Source of the DNA: Agrypnia vestita
Taxonomy: Eukaryota > Arthropoda > Insecta > Trichoptera > Phryganeidae
Assembly (NCBI GenBank): GCA_016648135.1
Contig: JADDOH010023167.1
Location: 62,001-126,000 of the forward strand
Reading direction: 5' to 3'
DNA length: 64,000 nt
Shown: positions 55,409 through 64,000 of the stretch, piece by piece
How the letters are laid out: every line of letters starts with the position of its first letter
How positions within the stretch are numbered: the stretch's first letter is position 1
Notes under the pieces: model-generated
Databases searched by the model: none
What the model saw: the letters and a program-made list of their open reading frames with translations, nothing else
Told to the model about the DNA's origin: nothing
Made by a program: the position numbers and the translations under genes

Positions 55409-58400
55409 ATAAGGCAGCAAATGAAGAATTTACGTAGACACAGAAAGAACTATTATTCTTAATAAACTGTTACAGTTGATCATTCTATAATTTACCTTAA
55501 ATTTGTATAATTTTTGTCAAGACCTAAAAATCCTACGTCACTCGTAAATGCTTTGACAAATGATATTCCGTTTGTCCGTTTTGTGAACAAAAATTTCTTA
55601 ATATGTTTTGCATCCTTGCGTTTTAAAACGCGTCATGCCTTAGGCCTAGATGTATGAATTAACTGTTTGATTTTGATTAATACGATCTTAGTTTTAGGAA
55701 TTTTTTAAACAGCTTAAATGTCCGAAATTAAATTATTTTACCGTCCATAAACCAGATATATTTTTCTCAAAAAAATAATCCATAATTTTTCTTTGTTAAA
55801 AATCGACATTTCACGAAAAACCATGAATATCTGCTTTGATAAATTAATCCCTAAATACGATGTTGATGGATGAATCGCGATGATTGAAATTAATCGTTGA
55901 TTTGAAATGCCTTCAATTTATTGTTGTGTGTTTTTTGGTAGGAACTTTGAAATTACACTTTTTTAATTTGTTTCACACTCTTCTGTCCTGAAACACAACT
56001 CTCGCCTCATCCACATTATACATATTTGCATGTAAGCTCGACGATTTTTGAGTCTTAATAAGACCATTTTCTAGTATCTGGTCAATCAGGTCATCCTTCA
56101 CTCGCCCTCATTTTCTGGTAGCGTTAGCACTCGTGTCATACACCATTCTTTCCTCATTCCTTAGCTTAACATGCTCAAACTACCTTAGCGACCCTTATTT
56201 ATATTTATTTAAAATTCTATTCGCTATGTCAAGATTACATTTACATTATTTCCTATCGTAAATGGATTTACCGCAATATGCCTAAGTGATCCCATTTTCG
56301 GTGCATTCAGTCTACCTTCATTCCTCTTCGTGTACCACTAATCTTGCCTCGGTTGACATGCAAACCTGAAATTTTAAATGATATATTATTTAATGTAATG
56401 TATTTATAAAAACCATACACAATACGTTGGAAGAAGAATTTATTTACTCTAGTAGACGAAATGAAGAAAATGAAATAAAATATATTATTATTCATACATT
56501 TTTAAACTGCGTAGTTTTCATAAAAAATTGTTGATGATATATCATCATTACATAACATAAAGTGCGCTAATTAATACAGATATTTAAAACGAATATTTTG
56601 TTAAATAAGTTAACATTACCTACCAAGCATATCAAATATACAGGTACAGTAGATTAATCCAAATTAGTTGCGTTATTTGTTAAAAATGTTTTCAATCACT
56701 TTGTGCAGTTGGTACATGATGGGTGAAAGTTATTTCAATATAAACTGTGTTGGATTAAAATCTCACTGAGCCGTGTAATTAATAACATCTACTGTGCAAT
56801 TCACAGTTAATAGCGTTGATAAAATTTAACTGCAGAACCTTTAATGAAACTGAATGTGGAAATAACCCGCTTTTTAATTAATCTAGGTACTTGTAACTAG
56901 TTGGCTCGTGTGTCCATAGGTGTATGCATGTTTCTGATCGTTTATGATATAAATATATTTATATAAATAAATTGACCTGATTGTTTTCAATGAAGAATTC
57001 TGATATTTTTCTAGGTACGCTGGTATAAATAATATAAATCGTTTTTAGACTCACGCAACGTATAAAAAAAAATTCTTGCTCAATTGTAATTTTAGAAAAA
57101 GTTAAACCTGTTCAAATACCTAATTCATAGTCTTATTCAATATTTCTAATAAAGCCGGAAACTTGATGCTTTGTTAAATCTCATAGCAAACCAAGCATGG
57201 ACGTAGTAATAAAAAAGTGTGTGTGTGTTCTTATGTACAAGCATTAGAAGTTATTTGGCACACATATAAACTACGTATTGAAACAGTTTTAAAGTAAAAA
57301 CTATAAAAATTTAAAAATGTACATTACCACGATCATGAGGTTTCACAATTGACGTTGTCGTCTCAATTATTACAAAAGTTGATGACAAGAATCGCATGGT
57401 AATTACAAAGTTTTACCAGCGGACACAACCAAACTAATGACGTTCTGTAGCATAACGCAGTCAAACAATGACAATATCATGAAATACACATAAGTCTGTT
57501 CGAGAAGCTCTTTCTGGCATTTTGATTACCCAGCTAAAATCGTAATTCAATAAACAGTTCCAATTTTCAATTCAATAACCGATTAATTAAGTACGCCTCA
57601 CAAATTTTGTCGATCTTAAGAACTGAACGCAACTTTGGCTAACAGCGCAGTCCACAGCAATTCGGCGGCAGAGTAGGCACAGGCAGGACAGAAAATAGAA
57701 ATAAACGATAATTTTGCATCAAAAATGTAATAAATCAACTTATAACAAAATACGAATTATAACAGAACTAAATACTGCATGAACTGCTTAAGTGGTAAGT
57801 TTGTATTTTGAAAAATATTTGAGTTATTCAATTGGGTGAAAAACAGAAATTACGTTATCTTCATGTGAGTTAAATTATACTTATTATTATTATTACATAT
57901 TATTTTTTGCTGAATCTGTCGATGGTAGTTTCTGTTACTCCTGAAACTTTAGTATATAAATATAAAATTATAATTAACTCGCATAGTTTATGTTACATAT
58001 TTAATCGTTATCTGTCATAATTATATAGTTTTATAGTTTTTCACAATTCAATGATCTCTTAAATGTTAATGCCAAATGCATCAATAAAATTAGAAATATT
58101 TTTGATGAGTAAATAGCTCCTGCCGCGAGGAGCAAGGATTTAACATTGTTATTTATTATCGTGAGAGAGCACGTCATGGAACACAGCGGTAGAGAGATTA
58201 GTGGGGCGGCTGACAAGAACACTCGCAGCACACTGTTTAAGTGACACCGAATAATATGTCTCCTAACAGGGTTCTAAATGTATATATATATTATTTTAGA
58301 CTTTGTATTTTGATTTCTTGGACGTTAATGAAAGCTTATACGTACTGTTTTTATCATCCGAATGCCCGTCCCACCAAGCCAAACAAGTTGTGCAGAAATA

Positions 58401-58490
58401 ATACGTCTCTGTACGTCACGTCACGATTGTTCCAATCAATCTTATAACGGATGTTTTTGAAATCGAATAATTCTTAAAAATATTTAACTG
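55409..58490. other. AT-rich DNA, no gene
   Basis: Nothing recognised in 3 kb. The small frame at 56307-56495 (minus) has no domain. A GT run lies at 57215. 57640-57690 is slightly GC-richer (CAGTCCACAGCAATTCGGCG). Confidence 0.35.
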
Positions 58491-58635
58491 TAAATAGTTG
58501 CGGATATTTTATACGGACCGTATGTTTTTCCGTTGACATTGACGTCCTGATGACGTTGAATAAGCATTCAACGAAACGTAGAGAATCGTTTCTCGGAAAA
58601 ACATACGGTTCGTATAAAATATCCGCAACTATTTA
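58491..58635. repeat. 145-bp hairpin, 42-bp arms, with hammerhead-like core
   Basis: The arms 58491-58532 and 58594-58635 are complementary with one mismatch (TAAATAGTTGCGGATATTTT and on). The 61-base loop region contains the hammerhead-like motif at 58547-58577. A transcript would form a rod with the core in its head, the long arms acting as an extended stem I. Confidence 0.85.
58547..58577 (+). ncRNA. Hammerhead-like motif in a hairpin
   Basis: CTGATGA (58547-58553), spacer C, GTTGAAT, loop AAGC, ATTCAAC, then GAAAC (58573-58577), followed by G...CGTT. The bases ACG and CGT after the core could form a short stem III ending in a cleavable GUU. This is the best candidate of the five for a real ribozyme, because the outer arms provide a stem I; the extra spacer base remains a problem. 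Confidence 0.45.
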
Positions 58636-58644
58636 TAATTAAAT

Positions 58645-59099
58645 ATGTCTAACGAGCGTAATAACAACCTTAACGCTTTAATTTTGAAAAAATCAACCAT
58701 CTGTTTCCGCCTTCTTCTAGATAACTTATCCCAAATAAAAAATAATGAAATGAAAAATGAGGTTACTATAATAATTATTAAAATTTTATTTGAGAAAATT
58801 AAACCGACAAATAAATATCTTATAATATTAAATGCAATATATAAATATGTACTAGTTTTCTCGAAAACAGCTTTAACGATTTCGATGAAGGACTAGGGTT
58901 TTTCCGGGTCGAAAAATCGATCTGTTAGGGTGTCGTCTTTAGAAAAGCAAATTTTGTAATTAAAAGGGGCACATTAGAAAATAAGATATTAGAAAGCATA
59001 AAATATCTAGGTGAAGAAAACGAGGAAAGTGTCTTTATTTTGAAGAATTAGAAACTTTAGGATTCTCTCGCACACTTATTATTGTTGTTTCGTTATTTG
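58645..59099 (+). other. Open frame of 83 codons, unknown
   Basis: 58645-58896 encodes a Lys/Ile/Asn-rich peptide (start MSNERNNNLNALILKKS) with no recognised domain. It begins directly after the hairpin, so it may be the first ORF of the element that owns the hairpin, or a chance AT-rich frame. Confidence 0.2.
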
Positions 59100-59640
59100 C
59101 CGTTATTGCCGATTATTGTTTCGGCATTTTATTTATAAGCAACGAAGTAATGCTTAAGAAACGATAAATAGTGCAAAATAAAGCAATACGTAGATATTAT
59201 ATAGAAATGCAATGGAAGAATAAGAATAATAAAATTAGAATTAGAGAATTAATTGTTATTAAAATTATTATGTAAAGTGTTTTCTTTTAATAATGTTTTG
59301 ATAAAAGTATTTAAAATTATACATGAATTATTGCCCAAATACTTTTATTACAGAGCAAAACTTAATTTTCATTCATACAATACAAAAAGTGGCGACAATA
59401 CAATACTACAGAAAAAATTTAATGAAAGTTATTAAAATTTAATTAAATTTGGGTACAAATAACTCAAAACCTACCAAAGATAATACAAAATATAGGAATT
59501 CAACCTGTAGTGAAAAATGCTGTTATGAAATTTTTTTAATGGCTATTGGTTATATAATATATTTGTGTACGTTGTTTTTATGTTAATACAATTGTAAAAT
59601 TATATATTAGGCCATACATAAGATGCAACTAAATAAAGTT
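59100..59640 (+). pseudogene. LINE C-terminal relict
   Basis: Broken plus frames read IQNKAIRRYYIEMQWK-like sequence, then VFKIIHELLPKYFYYRAKLN and FHSYNTKSGDNTILQKKFNE, in the order of a CR1/Jockey-group tail (thumb: -QNKAIR-I; then LP-YF----, HNTRS-----P). There are several stops. It ends near TAAATAAAG at 59630. Confidence 0.5.
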
Positions 59641-61735
59641 AATGCTCTAATTACCTATTACTTTTTTGGCGGGTACGAATCCCGGAATATTTAATACACA
59701 CATTTAAAGTCCTAAAAATACCGACAGTTCTTAAACTTATTTGGATTTGTAAAAATGCAAATTCGTGAGGGAAATATTTTTAAATTTTCCATATTTATCA
59801 TTTTCGAAAATGTTTTACCGACGATGATGTTTTTACTTAGCGTTTGAAGAATGCATTACTTTTTTTACAGGAAGCAAAAAAGCGTAATTCATTCGTGTTG
59901 TATTTTGTTGGAATAACTCATAAATTTATACGCCGGGGAACATGACGGATGCTTGAGAGAGCACAAAAAAACAAATGACAATTTATATTGACGCTAATGA
60001 AAACGGAAACACATTACGGTGAAAAATTATTCCGTGACATGTAAGGGTTAGAACCGCGACGTTAATATAATATGTGTATATTCGTATGCCTTTACACTGC
60101 GTATGTAGTAATAGCAATTCAGAGGGCAGTGTTTATTAATACAATATTGGTGCACGCGTATCCAGCATCCAGTGTGGAGGCACCAAATTCCGTGACTTCG
60201 TGTGGCCAGCCTGCTCTCTCTATCACGTGGGATCATATTAAAAAAATATATTTTATATTTAAAAAAAGCCTTTATAAAATAAATCGATCACAGTATATGC
60301 GTCGGGAAATAAAATCAAAAGCGTGGGACGGATATTAGAAATTTGTGATATATGTGTGTATCATTAAGTATAACAAACATTGATTATGTGTAGGTATGAT
60401 CTGAGAACATAGTTACCGGATTTCGTCCCCAGAGGGGATGAATTAATTAATCAATTAAAAAAAATTATAGAAATCTCGCAGAGACGTACCTATTAATATG
60501 AGAAATTCATAAAAATATGTTTATATTTATGTATATTTCTCATAGGTATAATAAATAGCTTCGTCTTTGTGAAACTTCTATAATTTGTCTTAATCACTAA
60601 GTATTATGAGTTTTACGTAGTGACGTAAATATGCAGCTTATAAGATGGAAGCGATCGTTGGGGTTTGAGAAAAAGCACCCAACGCTTTTAATTTTATTGA
60701 CACACACATTAAAATAAACATTTTTCCTTTTTAGTCACTTTTTTTGTCACAAAAAGCGTGTTTTTTTTAAATATTATTACTTTCTATTTATTAGTCTTCT
60801 TTATATTTAATCTTGTAATCAATTCGAAATGCATCGAAAATATGTTTCTTTTCCAAATGCTATTAATTTCAAAACTCAAACCTCAATTTTGATAAAAATC
60901 AACAAATTTCACCGGAATGTACATATCTACAATGTCCGGAAAATAATGCGTCAGCAATTTAAAACCCTTTTTTGATTAATTTATAAAATTAACGAATGAT
61001 TATTGTATTGTCATCCAGAATACGCCTCTCTACCAAGTTTCAGAGATCAGGAAGTGGGTTAAATATCGATTAAAATATTTGTCCCTATCCCTGGCACAAG
61101 TCAACCTCAACAAGATTTGTTCCTGACAGGCAAGTAAAGTGTATAACGTGTAAAAAATATATTTTTTTATAAAAAAGTTATCCATTTTAATTGGTATGTA
61201 TATAAATAATTATTTATCCACTTTCTGTCTAGTGACTAATGTCTGGTCTAATACAAAGCGATTGCAATATTTTCTTGGACACTGCGGTATAAGACACCTT
61301 TTTTAGAAGAGACTTTTTTTAATTATAACCTGATGAACAAGCGATAAAAGAGTGGAGGATCCGTCGTAGTTTAAAAATATATTAAAAATAAATATTATAT
61401 ATATCTGTTAATCGGCGGAAAAAATAATATATAAAATTTTACACGTTTATTTCAACCATACATCATCAATTTACAATTCAAAACAGTAAATGTGAGCTGG
61501 ACATGTATCAATACGATAACAAACTTGCAAATAATACGGTCGTTCCTCACTGCAACGCAATTTGTAAACTGAAATGTCGGTTCACGAATGATAATCAGAA
61601 TTATGGAGGCGGGTTATCATTGCATATTCTTGTGATACATTCACTCTCATCATAACCAACCTTCGTGGGTATTTATAATTCAAACATTCCATATTTGACA
61701 AACAAAACATTACGCTTTAATCGGTGTTGCTTTTA
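59641..61735. other. AT-rich DNA with one MITE
   Basis: No gene. 60072-60338 (plus, 88 codons) and 60048-60236 (minus) overlap in opposite directions and show no domain. Confidence 0.35.
60463..60587. mobile_element. Small MITE related to the one at 24765
   Basis: The left AAATTATAGAAATCTCGCAG and the reversed right AAATTATAGAAGTTTCACAA ends match, then continue AGACG. Inside, TATTAATATGAGAAAT and ATTTCTCATAGGTATA form an imperfect hairpin. Confidence 0.6.
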
Positions 61736-61739
61736 TGGA

Positions 61740-62400
61740 TTTTTTAAAGAATTACTATTATTATTGTTTATTAATTTTTTAAGTTAGTTAATATTGAATT
61801 CCCGTATTTTAACTAGTATTTTACACATTGCATTTTAATATTTATTAGTAATATATTATCCATAATAACCTACATATTTACATTTACATCTAATTTAATC
61901 TATGGTACAATCTATAATATAATATATAATACATCTAATGCTCTACAATTCTATACTACAATAATTATAGCATTTGTTTTTAAATTCATTAATCTTATTT
62001 CTTACACCGACTTGCATAATGTACCATTGTACATTAGACAATTCTGTTTATATACTTTTTTCTTATACGGTAATCTTATTCTATTCCTATTTCAGGTGTT
62101 ATAGGTATGTATGTACATCACTATTTACAATAATTTTGTTCAAAAAATATTTTGGCATTGTGTTATTGAGAATTTTATGTACTAATATGAGAACGTTATA
62201 AATAAATATTTTTTTTATTTCCATCCAATTAAGTGCTCTTCTCATTTCTTAAATTCTGGTGTATTTACCTTTTTTAAATATGATTCTCATTGCCCTGTTT
62301 TGCGTCACTTGTAGTTTCTTAATGTTTCCTTCATTGGCCAAATACAAGAGTGAATACATTTTTTTAATTGAATAAATACATCTAAAATATATTTAACAGT
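61740..62400 (-). pseudogene. LINE C-terminal relict (minus)
   Basis: Minus frames give YSLLYLANEGNIKKLQVTQN and RAMRIIFKKGKYT, the thumb region of Jockey/CR1-group reverse transcriptases, then VLILVHKILNNTMPKYFLNK and a tail with INEFKNKCYNYC. Stops interrupt each part. The 3' end should lie near 61740. Confidence 0.65.
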
Positions 62401-62791
62401 ATTTTATATAACGCAGTTTATCGAGTATTTACGATCCGTGTAACCACATCCACCAAACTGTTTCTAGAAATAACCCTTCAATAATGAATGTGAATGAACG
62501 AGTATATCCTTAATTAATGTTAAAAATTCGAACGAAAATAATCAATTTTGTTTGATGGGATGACTTTAAACTTTCATGAAATATTCATATTGTCGCGCGA
62601 CACGGACAGCATTGGGAAATTACTTCATTCATGTACCTACAATATTTTCATGAAAATGCTGTAAAATGATTTTCCAACTATGTACAATGTATTTATTATT
62701 ATTCCACCCGGTACATATGTAACTGTGTAGGTATACGAGTATGTTTTTCTAAATAGCTGAGTTAAATATGATGGTGTTTTAGCAGAACTAA

Positions 62792-63485
62792 GGGGCCATT
62801 CAAGTATTACATAAGTACCAAACGGGGATGGGGGGTCTTTGCTTTGTTTATTTTTGAGACATGGGGGATGGGGGGATTACGTCAGCAATATTTATTTAAT
62901 TACTTTTTATAATTTTTTTGCAAAATTTGGAAACTATTTAGTCGAACATGTAAAATATGTGGTCTTTGTCATACCTCTGTCAAGTCATTAAATCGTCACA
63001 TCAAGAAGATCCATAAAAAAATAAACACGCACCCCGAAACGATGATGAGACCTATAAGAGTGGCTGCTCGTTGTGCTAATAAATTGATGTGCATAGAACA
63101 AACTTTAGACGAATACCAAGATGTTGAGTAGCTCGAAGAGAACGATGTCATTCAACGGTGTCTTGGACTGAGGACGATTAATTTAGATTTACTAAATTTT
63201 TTAATAGGTCAAAATATATATTTCATATATTAAGAATATAATATTTAAATGCGATGCTAATAATTTGCTTGAATAAATATTAAATATGCATTAAATTCCT
63301 TTGTAGTCTATAAATTTCTTATTTCTAGAATAAAAATAAAGAAAGTTAAACAGATTTGAAAAAATATATATACCCATGTTTACGTAAGCATAGGAGGAGT
63401 AAGAGGTTTACTTTCTTTTGCTGACAAGGGAGGGAGGGGGGTTGAAAATTACTAAAATTCTGACAACGTAATACTTAATGGCCCC
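62792..63485 (+). mobile_element. Harbinger-type element, 694 bp
   Basis: Ends GGGGCCATTCAAGTATTAC and, reversed, GGGGCCATTAAGTATTACG, flanked by TAA (62789-62791, 63486-63488). Both subterminal regions are G-rich. It encodes a zinc-finger relict but no DDE transposase. Confidence 0.65.
62935..63131 (+). pseudogene. C2H2 zinc-finger fragment inside the TIR element
   Basis: The frame reads RTCKICGLCHTSVKSLNRHI then KKIH: a C-x2-C-x12-H-x4-H finger. It continues for about 38 codons (PIRVAARCANKLMCIEQTLD) to a stop at 63129-63131. No start codon can be chosen. It could be a captured host exon piece or part of the element's own protein. Confidence 0.5.
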
Positions 63486-63488
63486 TAA

Positions 63489-63720
63489 ACGTCTCGGCGC
63501 CATAGTCAGCCCCAGGTCAGGAGCGAGGTCGTCATCGGCTGCCCTGCTGGCTGCTGCGGGACTCGGGGCCTCGCCTTCCGAGGGCGTGTTCCGATTTGCT
63601 ATCAGCGACGTGATATATCTCCAGTCTCGGGAGCCGCCTCGAAGACGAGATTAGTCTCGGCGGCCTGGCCGGGCCTTATCCGGAGGATCGATCGGGAGGC
63701 TGGATCTTGTGTTCGTTTGC
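63489..63720. promoter_or_regulatory. GC-rich block
   Basis: GCTGCCCTGCTGGCTGCTGC, TCGGGGCCTCGCCTTCCGAG and GGCCTGGCCGGGCCTTATCC. The plus strand is open for about 57 codons up to a stop at 63651, but without a start or domain. Confidence 0.25.
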
Positions 63721-63781
63721 AATTGAAAATTATTTTACGCACACTGTTATATTTATAAATGCCGCAAACAATACTATCTGG

Positions 63782-64000
63782 CAGTGGCGTGCAGCGCATA
63801 AAAGCTGTGCATTGGTGAAGATTCTGGGAAACAAATATTAATTAAATAATCCTATCTTTAAATTCTAGCCGTAAAATTTGATATTGCATAACTCCCTAAC
63901 TATTGATGAACTGGTTGATAGCTGCTTGAACATTTTCGACTCACAATCAAGGCAGGAATATAGTCCTGAGAGGTTATTAATGTTTTTTTTCAAATAACTC
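63782..64000 (+). mobile_element. hAT element 5' end, runs out of the window
   Basis: CAGTGGCGTGCAGCGCATAA and AAATATTAATTAAATAATCC match the element at 7252. The right end lies outside the window or is lost. Confidence 0.65.

Noticed and set aside
1..64000. CRISPR arrays, bacterial operons, Shine-Dalgarno sites
   Set aside because: The sequence is eukaryotic; no regularly spaced direct repeats with unique spacers and no bacterial gene structure.

Overview
The window looks like nuclear DNA of a moth or butterfly (Lepidoptera). It is strongly AT-rich and full of short GTAGGTACCTAC-type words. It carries a short TTAGG (insect telomere-type) tract and many insect transposon types: mariner, hAT, piggyBac-like, Harbinger-like, Helitron, Penelope-like and non-LTR elements. 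The order is inferred from this style of sequence, not from a diagnostic gene. No complete host gene can be read. The region is best seen as a large intron or gene desert, made of AT-rich DNA with degraded mobile elements and about a dozen GC/CpG-rich islands of 200-400 bp that look like cis-regulatory modules of a developmental locus.

Layout. 1-6530 holds a housekeeping-promoter-like block with an ATG next to a splice donor (about 988-1071), a Harbinger-type MITE, a Penelope-like element with inverted terminal repeats and a GIY-YIG endonuclease remnant (2771-3650), a Helitron end (to 4119) and two CpG islands. 6529-13000 holds a minus-strand Helitron carrying dense heat-shock elements, a hAT element with perfect 8-bp target duplications (7252-7928), a probable solo LTR, an almost intact 1285-bp mariner (9244-10528) and a foldback element with a hammerhead-like core, itself split by a hAT MITE (12497-12720). 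14000-24400 holds LINE 3' ends, CpG islands and MITEs. 25600-34100 holds a degraded LINE, a TTAA-flanked piggyBac-like element, a second Penelope GIY-YIG fragment beside a head-to-head pair of hammerhead-like elements, a 265-bp foldback and SINE-like repeats. 36990-38324 is the 5' half of a LINE (ORF1 plus the start of the endonuclease). 39000-50000 is mostly single-copy-looking DNA with CpG islands, a candidate terminal exon at 43115 and a deleted mariner. 50400-64000 has another LINE, a tRNA-type SINE, a second piggyBac-like copy, a near-perfect hairpin with a hammerhead-like core (58491-58635), two LINE 3' fragments and a Harbinger-type element with a C2H2 zinc-finger remnant.

How parts relate. 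The coding sequence that can be recognised is transposon-derived and mostly broken. The hammerhead-like motif (YTGAYGA, one spacer base, a perfect stem II, GAAAY) occurs five times in at least three different sequence contexts, once close to a Penelope-type endonuclease fragment. The signal most likely to matter to the host is the Helitron at 6529-7045, with four runs of 5-bp-phased GAA/TTC units that match heat-shock-factor binding arrays, lying directly beside a CpG-rich candidate enhancer. All calls come from reading the sequence; no database or folding program was available.
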